In this document: positions 35,384 to 45,251 of the stretch, piece after piece
Numbering within the stretch: position 1 is the first letter of the stretch
How the letters are laid out: each line of letters starts with the position of its first letter
NCBI GenBank assembly: GCA_963736695.1
Contig: CAVTPU010000004.1
Coordinates: 1,302,001 to 1,366,000, forward strand
DNA: 64,000 nt
Direction: 5' to 3'
From: CAVTPU01 sp963736695
GTDB lineage: Bacteria > Actinomycetota > Actinomycetes > Mycobacteriales > Micromonosporaceae
Notes under the pieces: generated by a model
Seen by the model: the letters and a program-made list of their open reading frames with translations, nothing else
The model's database searches: none
What the model was told of the DNA's origin: nothing
Made by a program: the position numbers and the translations under genes

Positions 35384-38300
35384 ATGTCATTCCTCGCGAG
35401 GGTCAGTCTCGCCAACCGCAGTCTCGTCGCCCTCGGCGCCGTGATCATCACGGCGTTCGGGATCTTCAGCGTTCCGTCGCTGAAGCAGCAACTGCTGCCG
35501 TCGTTGGACTTTCCGGCCGCGGTCATCGCCGCGAGCTATCCGGGGGCGTCTCCGGACATCGTCGAGCACAGTGTCACTGAGCCCATCGAACGAGCCATGC
35601 AGGGTCTTCCCGGGCTGACGCGCATCACCTCGACGTCGAGGGAGGGCTCCGCGACCGTACAAGTGGAGTTTGATTTTGGCGTCATCCTCGACGATGTCGT
35701 CGCCACGATGCAGACCGAACTCAGCCGCATCGACGCCCAGTTGCCCACCGAGGTCAACCCGACGGTCTTCGCCGGCAGCACCGACAACTTCCCGGCGGTC
35801 GTCATCGCCGCGTCGTCGTCGGGTGACGAACGAGTGCTCGCGGACCGACTCGACCGCCTGGTCGTTCCCAAACTGAAAGACATCGATGGGGTACGGGAAG
35901 CCGCGGTGAGCGGGGCACGCGCCGAGAACGTGGTGATCGCCCCGAACCCGGCGAAACTGGCCGCCGCGGGGGTCGACCTCGCGGCGATCGGCAACACCTT
36001 GCGTGTCAACGGTGTGGCCGTGCCCGCCGGCGCGTTCACAGCCGGTGATCGGACACTCACGGTGCAGGTCGGCGAGCGCCTCGCCAGCCTCGACGATCTG
36101 CGTGGCCTCTATCTCGCGCCGCTCGGCGCCCCGACGCGGCGCCCCGTCCGACTCGGCGACGTGGCCACCGTGGAGCTGCGGCTCGCACCGCCCACGTCGC
36201 TGACCCGCACCAATGGCCGGCCCAGCCTCGGCATCTCGATCACAGCCGGACCCGACGGCAACGCGGTGACCATCTCCCACCAGGTGCGCGACCAACTCGA
36301 CGACCTCACGGCCGCGCTCGGCTCCGACGCGCAGCTGTCCGTCGTCTTCGACCAGGCGCCGTTCGTGGAACGGTCCATCGACGACCTCACCACCGAGGGC
36401 CTGCTCGGCCTCGCGATGGCGGTGCTGGTCATCCTCGTGTTCCTCACCTCGCTGCGGTCCACCATCGTCACCGCCGTGTCGATCCCGCTGTCGGTTCTCG
36501 TCGCGCTCATCGCCCTGTGGGTCGCCGACTATTCGCTCAACCTGCTGACCCTCGGCGCGCTCACCATCGCGGTCGGACGCGTCGTCGACGACTCGATCGT
36601 CGTTCTGGAGAACATCAAACGTCACCTGGGCTATGGCGAGGACACCCGTGACGCGATCCTCGACGGGGTCCGGGAGGTCGCGGGCGCGGTCGTCGCCTCC
36701 ACCCTCACCACCGTCGCGGTGTTCCTGCCGATCGCGCTCGTCGGCGGATTCGTCGGCCAGCTCTTCGCCCCGTTCGCCATCACCGTCGCCGTCGCGCTGC
36801 TCGCGTCCCTGCTCGTGTCGTTGACCATCATCCCGGTGTTCGCCTACTGGTTCCTGCGTCGGCCCACGGGCGACCCGGACCAGATCCGGCACGCGGCCGA
36901 GGAGCGTGAGTCACGAAGCGTGCTGCAACGCGCCTATCTGCCGGTCATCCGGTTCGCGACCCGACGTCGCCTGACCACTGTCGCGATCGGACTGATCATC
37001 CTCGTCGGCACCTTCGGCCTGGGCAGCCGGTTGGAGACCAACTTCATCGACCAGTCCGGACAGGACACTCTGACGATCAACCAGCGCCTGCCGATCGGCA
37101 CCAGTCTCACCACGACCGACGCCGCCGCGCGCAAGGTCGAGGCGGTGCTCGCCGACACCGCCGGGGTGACGGCCTATCAGGCGAGAATCGGCGGGGGCGG
37201 TGTCTTCGGATTCGGCACCGGTGGAGCCAACGCCACGACCTATTCCGTCTCGCTCGACAAGGACGTCGATGCCACGAGCCTCGCCGACGACGTGCGCGCG
37301 AGGCTCGACCGGCTCGACGGCATCGGCGAGATCACCGTCGGCGGCAACGGCGGCGGCTCAGGCGCCTCACCCGACCAGTTGCGAGTCATCGTGCAGGCCC
37401 CCGATCAGGCGACCCTGGCCCGGTCTGCCGAACTGGTGCGCGCGGCCATGGCCGCGACCCCGCAGGTCAGGGACGTCACGACATCGCAGACCGCGCTCGC
37501 TCCCCGAGTCGAGGTCACCATCGACCGCCCGGCGGCGGCCCGTGCCGGCCTGACCGAGGCAGCGATCGGTCAGTTCGTCGCGCAAGCCTTCCGCGGAAGC
37601 CCACTAGGACAGATCACAGTGGACGGTCGGACCAGCAACGTCGTCCTGAGCCTCGGCGTCACCCCGGGCAGCATCGACGCGCTGCGAGCCATGCCGATCC
37701 CCACCGCCACCGGACTGCTCCGGCTCGACGACGTCGCCGACATCGGCGAAGCCCAGCGCCCCGTGCAGTCCATCCGCATCGACGGGCGTCCCAGCATCAC
37801 CGTCGACGGCACCGCCACCGGATCGAACATCGGCGCGATCACCACCGACCTCACCACCCGACTCGACGGGCTGGACCTTCCCGACGGGGCGACATATACC
37901 CTCGGCGGGGTCAGCGCCGACCAACAGAAAGCCTTCGGCGACCTCGGACTCGCCGTGCTCGCCGCGATCGCCATCGTGTTCCTCATCATGGTGGCGACGT
38001 TCCGCAGCCTGCTGCAGCCGCTGATCCTGCTGGTGTCCGTGCCGTTCGCCGCCACCGGCGCCATCGGGCTGTTGCTCGCCACCGGCACCCCGCTCGGCGT
38101 ACCGGCGCTTATCGGTGTTCTCATGCTCGTCGGCATCGTGGTCACCAACGCCATCGTCCTCATGGACCTGATCAACCAATATCGCATGCGGGGAATGACG
38201 ATCGAGGAGGCCGTCATCGAGGGTGGCCGGCGCCGGCTGCGGCCGATCCTCATGACCGCGATCGCCACCATCTTCGCCCTCATCCCGATGGCGTTGGGGC

Positions 38301-38593
38301 TCACCGGCGGCGGCGGGTTCATCTCCCAACCGCTCGCGGTCGTGGTCATCGGCGGGCTGCTCAGCTCGACGCTGCTCACGCTCGTGCTGGTGCCGACGCT
38401 CTACACGATGGTGGAGAACACCAAACGACGGCTGCGCGAACGGCGTGAACGCCGCCGCGCGGGGCGGGCTGCGGCTGGCGAGGGTTCTGGGTCTGCGGCG
38501 AGCGGGTCGACGGTTTCCGGGTCGGCGAGCGGCGAGTTCGCGGTCGCCCAGCCCCGGGCCGCAGCAGACGGCCAGCCGGCGACAACCAGTTGA
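35384..38593 (+). CDS. RND family transporter (AcrB/HAE1-like)
   Basis: 1069 residues from ATG 35384. The RND signature GRVVDDSIVVLENIKRH with paired membrane aspartates lies near residue 400, and two sets of helices flank two large extracytoplasmic loops, as in AcrB. There is no adjacent membrane-fusion or outer-membrane gene, as expected in a Gram-positive. The C-terminal 50 residues are Gly/Ser/Ala-rich. Substrate unknown; drug, metal or lipid export are all possible. Of 11 Tyr codons, 9 are TAT. Confidence 0.9.
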   Translation: MSFLARVSLANRSLVALGAVIITAFGIFSVPSLKQQLLPSLDFPAAVIAASYPGASPDIVEHSVTEPIERAMQGLPGLTRITSTSREGSATVQVEFDFGVILDDVVATMQTELSRIDAQLPTEVNPTVFAGSTDNFPAVVIAASSSGDERVLADRLDRLVVPKLKDIDGVREAAVSGARAENVVIAPNPAKLAAAGVDLAAIGNTLRVNGVAVPAGAFTAGDRTLTVQVGERLASLDDLRGLYLAPLGAPTRRPVRLGDVATVELRLAPPTSLTRTNGRPSLGISITAGPDGNAVTISHQVRDQLDDLTAALGSDAQLSVVFDQAPFVERSIDDLTTEGLLGLAMAVLVILVFLTSLRSTIVTAVSIPLSVLVALIALWVADYSLNLLTLGALTIAVGRVVDDSIVVLENIKRHLGYGEDTRDAILDGVREVAGAVVASTLTTVAVFLPIALVGGFVGQLFAPFAITVAVALLASLLVSLTIIPVFAYWFLRRPTGDPDQIRHAAEERESRSVLQRAYLPVIRFATRRRLTTVAIGLIILVGTFGLGSRLETNFIDQSGQDTLTINQRLPIGTSLTTTDAAARKVEAVLADTAGVTAYQARIGGGGVFGFGTGGANATTYSVSLDKDVDATSLADDVRARLDRLDGIGEITVGGNGGGSGASPDQLRVIVQAPDQATLARSAELVRAAMAATPQVRDVTTSQTALAPRVEVTIDRPAAARAGLTEAAIGQFVAQAFRGSPLGQITVDGRTSNVVLSLGVTPGSIDALRAMPIPTATGLLRLDDVADIGEAQRPVQSIRIDGRPSITVDGTATGSNIGAITTDLTTRLDGLDLPDGATYTLGGVSADQQKAFGDLGLAVLAAIAIVFLIMVATFRSLLQPLILLVSVPFAATGAIGLLLATGTPLGVPALIGVLMLVGIVVTNAIVLMDLINQYRMRGMTIEEAVIEGGRRRLRPILMTAIATIFALIPMALGLTGGGGFISQPLAVVVIGGLLSSTLLTLVLVPTLYTMVENTKRRLRERRERRRAGRAAAGEGSGSAASGSTVSGSASGEFAVAQPRAAADGQPATTS

Positions 38594-38608
38594 CAAGTGG
38601 CTATGGCT

Positions 38609-38750
38609 GCCGGGCAACGAGAATCCGACCGCCCTCGCATACGCCTCCATCAACGTTGATCACGCGACCGTCGGCATACCGCACCCTCGGGAGAGTTCTA
38701 CCACCGCCTCGGGGGTAATGCGCTCCCAAGGGTCGCAGCGCACGAGCCAG
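38609..38750 (-). pseudogene. collapsed remnant of a metallophosphatase locus
   Basis: Bases 38609-38683 match 39814-39888 (73 of 75), which encodes the last 25 or so residues of the phosphatase (ADGRVINVDGG). Five bases later, 38689-38716 is identical to 40696-40723, which lies upstream of the intact phosphatase gene. The phosphatase body between these two blocks, about 800 bp at the intact copy, is absent. In another frame the second block reads PEAVVELS, the tail of an unidentified protein. So this is a duplicated copy reduced by internal deletion. Confidence 0.75.
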
Positions 38751-38806
38751 GCGCTTGTCAGCTCCCTCCACAAACGGCTCCGCGACACGGCAGCGCACCG
38801 GCTCGG

Positions 38807-39784
38807 CTAGGTCAGCACTGCACCGTCGGAACCTATCGTGATCCACGGATCAGCCAGATCTGGTCGGGGGTGTGGGATGACTCTTGCAACGCCATCGCGG
38901 AACGGGAGAACAGCGTCGAACCGGTTGCCGATCGGAATCCGCCAGTTTCCCGCCGCGTCGATCAGGCCATACGACGCCACCGGCAGGTGCGCGGCCGGGT
39001 CATCGGCGTCGCGCACGATGGCGTCCGCCGGCCGATTGCCCCCATCGGCCCGGTTCTGCGCGATCACCATCGCGCGCACCTCTGCTCGCGCGTGAGCCGC
39101 CCGGGAACGCAGCAGATAGTTCGACTGTCTATCCACGACCCAGTTCAGCTTCAGGTCGTCAACCGTGTAGCTGGCCTGGTCATAGGAACTGCCCAGCGAC
39201 TGGGCGAGGACGCCGTGCGGATCAGTGACGCGGGCGGCCTTTTCGCGCAACGTCTCCAGCTCCGCGGCATCGGCCCGTGCGATCCGATCCTCCAGAACGT
39301 CCAGCTCCGCCATGAGCCACGACGTGAATGGCCCAACATTGAGCACCGGCTCGCCGTCCTCGACGATCCAGACAACAATCTCGCCATCATCGGTCGGCCC
39401 AAAGGAATAGCCCTGAACACTCGTCAGGTCGCTACCGGCGAAGAAGGCGTGCCGACACTCGGCCGGTTCGCCTTCGACCGAGTCGGGGAAGACCCCGGCA
39501 TGGTCGGGAAGCTCGACGGACATGACCGCCATCGGCTCCGGTGGAAGGAAAGAGAAGCCGAAGCTATCCGGAGCGGTGGCGATCACCGGATATCCCATGG
39601 CCGCGACGAAATCTCGGTATTCCGACGGGAGTAGGTTATCTAGCCTCGCCCCGTGTGGCGCGTCAACCCGCCGGGCATAACGCACGTCGGCCGGCAGGTA
39701 GCGCAGCGCCTCGATCAGTCCCCGTGCCCGCAGAAAGTTCTCGAAGTCCCATAACCGCTGCATGACTGGCATCTCTGTCTCCAT
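38807..39784 (-). CDS. SMI1/KNR4-like protein with C-terminal WG-type repeat
   Basis: ATG 39784 gives 325 residues; a TTG at 39802 would add six. The N-terminal half has a SMI1/KNR4-like pattern (LPSEYRDFVAAMGYPVIA, then SFGFSFLPPEPM), a fold common in bacterial immunity proteins. The end contains a WG-like unit, YGLIDAAGNWRIPIGNRFDAV followed by FRDGVARV. No signal peptide or toxin domain is seen here or in neighbours, so an immunity role is speculative. It follows the phosphatase gene by 21 bp. Confidence 0.6.
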   Translation of the reverse strand: METEMPVMQRLWDFENFLRARGLIEALRYLPADVRYARRVDAPHGARLDNLLPSEYRDFVAAMGYPVIATAPDSFGFSFLPPEPMAVMSVELPDHAGVFPDSVEGEPAECRHAFFAGSDLTSVQGYSFGPTDDGEIVVWIVEDGEPVLNVGPFTSWLMAELDVLEDRIARADAAELETLREKAARVTDPHGVLAQSLGSSYDQASYTVDDLKLNWVVDRQSNYLLRSRAAHARAEVRAMVIAQNRADGGNRPADAIVRDADDPAAHLPVASYGLIDAAGNWRIPIGNRFDAVLPFRDGVARVIPHPRPDLADPWITIGSDGAVLT

Positions 39785-39805
39785 GGCTCGCGACCTCGGC
39801 AACCT

Positions 39806-40609
39806 TCATGCTAGCCGGGCAACGAGAATCCGGCCGCCCTCGTATACGCCTCCATCAACGTTGATCACGCGACCGTCGGCATACCGCAGCGGCTCTCGCA
39901 CGTTCTGTGCCGGGACGCCGAAATACTTGGTCAATGTACTGTGCCCGTGCACCAGAACGTCGCCGCCGAAGGCGCCCAGCATCGCCGACACGGCGTCATC
40001 CGGATGCGCCGTCTCGGCGGCACGGAACCGGCCGCGATCGCTCATCCGCTCGCAGAACCGCAGCCATTCGGCGCTGTCCCGACTGGTCAGCGATGCGCGT
40101 ACGGCCGCATTGACCGCGCCCACGTCTTCGCCGAACTCCAGATAACGTGTGGTGTCCGAGTGCACGAGCAGATAGCCGTCGACAAGCGCCATCGCGGGCA
40201 ACCGCTCGATCCACGCGATGTGATCGGCCGTGAGCCTCCGCAGGTCGTCTTCGCGTCCGCCGAACCTCGCCCAACCGCCACGAAATCCGGCGGGCTCGTC
40301 CCAGCCATCGATGGCCTCGTCGCCGAAGCGGTGTGCAGCCAATAGCTGCGCTTCGTGATTGCCCAACAACGTCGCCACAGTGCCACCCGCGGCGCTAGCC
40401 TGGATCGCGAGGCGACGAATGTCATCGATGACCCCGATGCCGTCTGGCCCGCGATCCACATAGTCGCCCAGCAACCACAGCCGGGCTTCGCCGCCTGACC
40501 ACGCACCGCCGTCATCAACCAGACCCACACCCCGGAGCGCTTCGCGCAGCTGCTCCCGATGACCATGAATGTCGGCGGCAACATAGAGGGGTTGGACCGA
40601 ATGTGACAT
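39806..40609 (-). CDS. PPP-type metallophosphatase
   Basis: 267 residues with the calcineurin-like phosphoesterase set: DIHGH at the start, GDYVDRGPDG, GNHEAQ, a middle LLVHSD and the closing VHGHS. The order matches PPP phosphatases and ApaH-like Ap4A hydrolases. Two metals would be bound by these Asp, Asn and His residues. Substrate (phosphoprotein or dinucleotide) is unresolved. Its C-terminal coding end and its upstream flank are duplicated at 38609-38750. Confidence 0.87.
   Translation of the reverse strand: MSHSVQPLYVAADIHGHREQLREALRGVGLVDDGGAWSGGEARLWLLGDYVDRGPDGIGVIDDIRRLAIQASAAGGTVATLLGNHEAQLLAAHRFGDEAIDGWDEPAGFRGGWARFGGREDDLRRLTADHIAWIERLPAMALVDGYLLVHSDTTRYLEFGEDVGAVNAAVRASLTSRDSAEWLRFCERMSDRGRFRAAETAHPDDAVSAMLGAFGGDVLVHGHSTLTKYFGVPAQNVREPLRYADGRVINVDGGVYEGGRILVARLA
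39814..39888. repeat. 75-bp direct repeat, intact-locus copy R1
   Basis: Same orientation as 38609-38683 with two mismatches. It encodes the C-terminus of the intact phosphatase. Confidence 0.9.
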
Positions 40610-40785
40610 ATGGCAACATTACTATGTGGCTCAGCGGTTCGGAATGCGCCGCCGACCACCTGCGCGCCCGATCACCCTCACGCTCGAGCACTCTTGGGAG
40701 AGTTCTACCACCGCCTCGGGGGTGAAACGCTCCCCGGGGTCCACGGCGCACGAGTCAATGGCGAGATAGAGCTATCCGCGGGTTT
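40610..40785. repeat. phosphatase upstream region with repeat R2
   Basis: Gene-free 176 bp. Bases 40696-40723 are identical to 38689-38716, and similarity continues to about 40754. On the minus strand it reads GERFTPEAVVELSQ in one frame after a stop codon, so it looks like the tail of a lost gene. Confidence 0.7.
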
Positions 40786-41598
40786 TCACCGGCGCTCTGT
40801 CATCGGAAGAGCTCCGCCGATGAAGTCGTCGAGCGGACCCGCGTGCAACACCTTGACCCGCACCCGGTCTCGCGCGGTGATCTGGCCGATGCGCTCGATG
40901 CGCGCCGTCGACAACGGCACGGCACTGGCCGCCAGCACCACGTTTCCGTAACGTCGGCCGCGAAACATGCCGGACTCGCCGATCGCGCACACATCGGCGA
41001 AGGCCACTCGCAACGTCGCGGCGAGAACTTTCGTGTGCACGACCGGCGGCAGGTCGGTCACGTTGACGACATAGCTGCCCGCCGGGTTGAGCAGCCGCGC
41101 GACATGGCGGACGAACTCCCCGCTCGCCACGCTCTCGGGCATCACCGCACCGTCATAGACATCGTTGACGATAACGTCGAAGGGGCCGTGCGCAGCCTCA
41201 ACCGCCTCGCGAGCATCGCCGATCACGGTGCGAATGTCGGCGCCCGGCGGCAACGGCAACGCTTCCCGAACCAAGGCATCGAGTGCGGCGTGCCGCTCGA
41301 CGACCCGCTGCGACGATCCCGGCCGAGTGGCCTCGACATAACGGGGCAGCGTGAGCGCCCCTCCGCCAAGGTGCAGCACGCGCAGCGGCGTTCCGGGCTT
41401 GGCCGCCGTGTCGACGATCGACGCGACCCACCGCATGTAGGAGTGGGAGAGACGGCGTGGACGCGCGACATCCACATAGGATTGCTCAACGCCATCGACG
41501 AGCAACGTCCAACCCTGCGCGTACGAGGGATCGGGCTTGAGTTCGACGATTGTGTCGGAGCACGGGATTGTGAGCCGCAGTTCAACCACTGGCCACAT
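40786..41598 (-). CDS. spermidine synthase-like methyltransferase-fold protein
   Basis: ATG 41598, one base after the TauE/SafE stop codon, gives 270 residues. The Rossmann motif is VLHLGGGALTLPRY, followed by the acidic residue region VVERHAALDALV, and FDVIVNDVYDG holds the catalytic-type Asp. Many actinobacterial proteins of this kind lack aminopropyl transferase evidence. It is the last gene of the operon starting with the response regulator. Confidence 0.75.
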   Translation of the reverse strand: MWPVVELRLTIPCSDTIVELKPDPSYAQGWTLLVDGVEQSYVDVARPRRLSHSYMRWVASIVDTAAKPGTPLRVLHLGGGALTLPRYVEATRPGSSQRVVERHAALDALVREALPLPPGADIRTVIGDAREAVEAAHGPFDVIVNDVYDGAVMPESVASGEFVRHVARLLNPAGSYVVNVTDLPPVVHTKVLAATLRVAFADVCAIGESGMFRGRRYGNVVLAASAVPLSTARIERIGQITARDRVRVKVLHAGPLDDFIGGALPMTERR

Positions 41599-41599
41599 G

Positions 41600-42517
41600 T
41601 TACTCTTCGCGAATCCGCGGAGTGACCGCCCGGGCCGCCACAGTGCCGCGGTGATCCGCTGCGAGAATCCGCCCCGCGACGACGGCGACGCCGGTGAGCG
41701 CGACGACGGCGCACCAGAGTGTCGGCACTGAGAGCAGCCTGAGTGCCGTCGCCAGCAACACGACCATGAGCAGGCCGCGCAGAGCCGAACCGTCATATCT
41801 GGACGAGAGCCGCGCCCCCAGCAGAACGCCAGGCACTTCACCGAGCAGCAGGGCGACGGTGACCCGCCAGTCGACGGCCCCGACGAACGCGTGTGCCATC
41901 GCACCCGCGGCAAGCATGGGCACGGCCTGCAGCAGGTCGGTGCCGACCAGCACCGATGGCCGGAGTAATGGGTAGAACAGAAGGAGCGAGGTCACGATGA
42001 GCGACCCCGACCCCACCGAGGTCATGCCCACGATGAGGCCCACGGCGGCTCCGAGCGCCGCCGTCGGCAATCGTCGCACCGGGGTGTGCTGCCCGGGCTC
42101 GGACTCGGGTCGCGGGGATTGGGTGCCGCGTCGCGCCAGCACTGATCGGACCACCATGGCGCCGAGAGCGATGACCATCGTCCACGCGATCGCCTGGGTC
42201 AACTGGTCCGTCGCGTCGTCGCTGTGCAGCACTCGAGAAAACAGCAGTGTTCCGAGCACGACACCGGGCACGGAACCGATCGACAGCCACAGCACCAAAC
42301 CGAGGTGTGGTGTCCTTCGATGCAGGTGGACGGCGGACCCCACCGGTTTGACTATCGCGTTGACGACGACGTCGCTGGAGACCGCGACGCCTGCGGGGAT
42401 CCCGAAGCCGATCACCAACAGGGGCGTCACGAGTGCCGCGCCGCCCATTCCGGTGAGGCCGACCATGACGCCGGCGAGCATGCCGCCGACTGCGAGAAGA
42501 ACGTCCTGTGTGGTCAC
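41600..42517 (-). CDS. TauE/SafE family permease
   Basis: 305 residues, eight or nine helices, with the duplicated family pattern: GMLAGVMVGLTGMGGAALVTPLL in the first half and VGLIVGMTSVGSGSLIV in the second. The family moves sulfite, sulfonates or other organic anions. The ATG overlaps the cysNC stop, tying it to sulfate activation. Confidence 0.87.
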   Translation of the reverse strand: MTTQDVLLAVGGMLAGVMVGLTGMGGAALVTPLLVIGFGIPAGVAVSSDVVVNAIVKPVGSAVHLHRRTPHLGLVLWLSIGSVPGVVLGTLLFSRVLHSDDATDQLTQAIAWTMVIALGAMVVRSVLARRGTQSPRPESEPGQHTPVRRLPTAALGAAVGLIVGMTSVGSGSLIVTSLLLFYPLLRPSVLVGTDLLQAVPMLAAGAMAHAFVGAVDWRVTVALLLGEVPGVLLGARLSSRYDGSALRGLLMVVLLATALRLLSVPTLWCAVVALTGVAVVAGRILAADHRGTVAARAVTPRIREE

Positions 42518-44355
42518 GTGCCCGCCACGTCGAGGGCGAGTCGGACGATGGCCGCGACAGTCTCATCGAGGTCGCCGTCGCCGCAGACCCGAAGCTCCGG
42601 TGATGTGGGCGGTTCGTAGTCCTGCCCGACCCCGGACAGGTTGGGCAGCTCACCCCCCGCCGCCTTGGCATATAGCCCTTTGACGTCCCGGGCACGGCAT
42701 GTCTCGAGTGGCGTGTCGACGAATACCTCGACGAAGTCTTCGGGGCCGAACAAGGCACGGGCGTTTCGCCGGTCGACCCGGAAGGGCGACACCAGTGCGA
42801 CGATCACGACTATCCCGCTCATCATCATGAGGCGGGCGGTCTCGGCGACCCGACGCACGTTTTCGGCGCGGTCTTCCGGGGTGAATCCCAGGTCTTTTGT
42901 CAGTCCTGTTCGGACATTGTCACCGTCGAGCACGAACGTTCTGGCGCCTTGTGCGTGCAGGGCCCGCTCCACGCCGTCGGCGATGGTTGACTTGCCGGCT
43001 CCCGACAGCCCGGTCAGCCAGATGACTCGTCCACGATGGCCATTGAGGCGTTCTCGTGATTCGCGGGTGACAGCGTAGTCGTGGCGCGTGATGTTCGCCG
43101 AACGACGCAGCGCATATCGCACCATGCCGGCGGCGACGGTGTCGGCGCTGACGCGGTCAACGAGGACAAATCCGCCGGTGTATCGGTTCGTGTGATAGGC
43201 GTCGAGCAGGATGGGACTGTCGGTGGCGAGCTCCACGCGGCCGATGTCGTTGAGTCGCAGGAGGCGCGCGGCCGCGTGTTCTCCGGTCTCGACGTTCAAC
43301 CGGTGTCGCACCGACGTTATCGTCGCCGGCACGCGGGCGGGCCCGCACACGAGCAGATATGAGCGACCGTGGGCCAATGGCGTCTCGCCGGTCCAGATGA
43401 GGTCGGCGGAGAAGCGGTCCGCCGGGATGGCGTCGTCGGCCGGGTCGATGAGAATGTCGCCGCGTGACACGTCGATGTCTGGTTCGAGGACGAGGCAGGT
43501 CGCTTCGCCTGCCGAGGCCCGCCTGGTGTCGCCGGACAGAGACGGCATCGCGACGACGGTCGCGGGGTCCGGGCGGCCGGCGACGGCGACGGTGTCGCCG
43601 ACCGTCACCACGCCGGAGGCGACGGTGCCGAGGACCGCCCGCACGGTCGATGTTCTCGCGATTGTCTGCACGGGAATGCGCAGAGAGGCGCCACTGGGGG
43701 GCGACGGTCGCGCCGCGTCGAGTGCGGAGAGCACGGTCGGTCCGGCGTACCATGGTGTGGCGTTTGATTGTCGCAGCACGTTGTCGCCGGCGAGGGCGCT
43801 CACCGGGACGATGACCGCTCGTGTGACGTCGAGTCTCGCGGCGGCGGCGGCGAGGTGTGACGACATCTCGTCGAAGACCGTGTGGTCATAGCCGTCAACG
43901 TCCATTTTGTTGATAGCGATGACAATGTGGTCGATGCCCATGAGCGCGCAGATCGTGAGGTGCCGAAGAGTCTGCGGCTGAACGCCTCTGGTTGAGTCGG
44001 TCACCAGAACCGCAGCATCGGCGGTGGAGGCGGCGACCGCCATGTTTCGCGTGTATTGCTCGTGCCCCGGCACGTCGGCGACGATCGCCCGCCCGCCCGA
44101 GGGCAGAATCAGGTGCCGATAGGCGACATCGATGGTGATGCCCTGTTCGCGTTCAGCGTCGAGACCGTCGGTGAGCAGGGAATAGTCGATGTCGCCCGGC
44201 AGCACGGTGGAGCCGGGTCTGCGGGTGTGGCGGGCGGCCTCCAACTGGTCGTCCGGAACAGATCCGGTCTCGGCGAGAAGGCGCCCGACGAGAGTGGATT
44301 TTCCGTCGTCGACGCTGCCGCATGAGATAACCCGGATGAGTGTGTTGCTATCCAT
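42514..44355 (-). CDS. cysNC: bifunctional sulfate adenylyltransferase subunit 1 / APS kinase (CysN-CysC)
   Basis: ATG 44355 overlaps the cysD stop (TGATG) and gives 613 residues. Residues 13-21 are the GTPase P-loop GSVDDGKST, with DVPGHEQY and NKMD following, so the first two thirds is CysN. The C-terminal 175 residues are APS kinase with P-loop GLSGAGKST (449-457) and DGDNVR. Together with CysD it turns sulfate into PAPS. No reductase for PAPS or sulfite is encoded in this window, whereas a PAPS-dependent sulfotransferase lies at 55128. Confidence 0.94.
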   Translation of the reverse strand: MDSNTLIRVISCGSVDDGKSTLVGRLLAETGSVPDDQLEAARHTRRPGSTVLPGDIDYSLLTDGLDAEREQGITIDVAYRHLILPSGGRAIVADVPGHEQYTRNMAVAASTADAAVLVTDSTRGVQPQTLRHLTICALMGIDHIVIAINKMDVDGYDHTVFDEMSSHLAAAAARLDVTRAVIVPVSALAGDNVLRQSNATPWYAGPTVLSALDAARPSPPSGASLRIPVQTIARTSTVRAVLGTVASGVVTVGDTVAVAGRPDPATVVAMPSLSGDTRRASAGEATCLVLEPDIDVSRGDILIDPADDAIPADRFSADLIWTGETPLAHGRSYLLVCGPARVPATITSVRHRLNVETGEHAAARLLRLNDIGRVELATDSPILLDAYHTNRYTGGFVLVDRVSADTVAAGMVRYALRRSANITRHDYAVTRESRERLNGHRGRVIWLTGLSGAGKSTIADGVERALHAQGARTFVLDGDNVRTGLTKDLGFTPEDRAENVRRVAETARLMMMSGIVVIVALVSPFRVDRRNARALFGPEDFVEVFVDTPLETCRARDVKGLYAKAAGGELPNLSGVGQDYEPPTSPELRVCGDGDLDETVAAIVRLALDVAGT

Positions 44356-45251
44356 CAGAAATATCCCTCGGTCTTCTTCGCCTCCATCGACGCTGCCCCG
44401 TCTCCGTCGATGAGCCTGCCGGCTCGTTCGGATTGGCGACTGGTCTCCATTTCGGCGACGACGGCGTCGATGTCGCGCGCGTCGCTCTCGACTGCGGCGC
44501 TGAGCGGATAACACCCCAAAGAGCGCATCCGTACGCGCTGCAGGCTCGCCTCTTCGCCAGGGCTCAGTGGCATTCGGTCGTCGTCGACGATTATCAGCGC
44601 CCCATTGCGCACGACGACGGGGCGTTCGGTGGCGTAATAGAGCGGCACGACGGGAATGCCTTCGCGTTGGATGTATCGCCAGATGTCGAGTTCGGTCCAG
44701 TTGGACAGCGGGAACACGCGCATCGTCTGCTGGTCCGCGAGTGTCGTGTTGATGGAACGCCACAGTTCCGGACGTTGGCGGCGGGGCTGCCACAGGTGTC
44801 CGGGCAGTCGCAGGCTGAACATGCGCTCCTTGGCACGGCTTCGCTCCTCGTCACGCCGGGAGCCGCCGATCGCCGCGTCAAAGTCGTGCTGGTCCAACGC
44901 GTCGCGCAGGGGAACGGTCTTCATGAGTCGCGTGTATTCCTGTGCCCCATGGGTGAATGGGGTGACCCCGTCCCGAATGGCGTCTTCGTTGCGCGCGACG
45001 ATCAGCCCAGCCTGGTGGTCGTGGGTCATCCGTTGGCGAAACTCCATCATTTCCCGAAATTTCCACGTCGTGTCGACGTGCATCAGGGGAAACGGGACGG
45101 CTCCGGGGTGGAACGCCTTTCGGGCCACATGCAACAGGACCCCCGAATCCTTGCCGACGCTATAGAGCATGACCGGTCGACGGAAGGCACCCGCGGTCTC
45201 GCGCAGGGCCCAGATGGCCTCGGCCTCGAGCGCGTCGAGGAAACCTGTCAC
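44355..45251 (-). CDS. cysD: sulfate adenylyltransferase subunit 2 (CysD)
   Basis: 298 residues with the PP-loop YSVGKDSGVLLH near residue 30 and conserved HVDTTWKFREM, GGSRRDEERSRAKER and the closing SMEAKKTEGYF. With CysN it forms ATP sulfurylase. Overlaps the response-regulator gene before it by 4 bp. Confidence 0.95.
   Translation of the reverse strand: MTGFLDALEAEAIWALRETAGAFRRPVMLYSVGKDSGVLLHVARKAFHPGAVPFPLMHVDTTWKFREMMEFRQRMTHDHQAGLIVARNEDAIRDGVTPFTHGAQEYTRLMKTVPLRDALDQHDFDAAIGGSRRDEERSRAKERMFSLRLPGHLWQPRRQRPELWRSINTTLADQQTMRVFPLSNWTELDIWRYIQREGIPVVPLYYATERPVVVRNGALIIVDDDRMPLSPGEEASLQRVRMRSLGCYPLSAAVESDARDIDAVVAEMETSRQSERAGRLIDGDGAASMEAKKTEGYF

Noticed and set aside
42514..45251. Assimilatory sulfate reduction operon
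   Set aside because: Only activation genes are present; no PAPS reductase, sulfite reductase or siroheme genes are in the window, so I favour a sulfation role, although genes elsewhere could change that.
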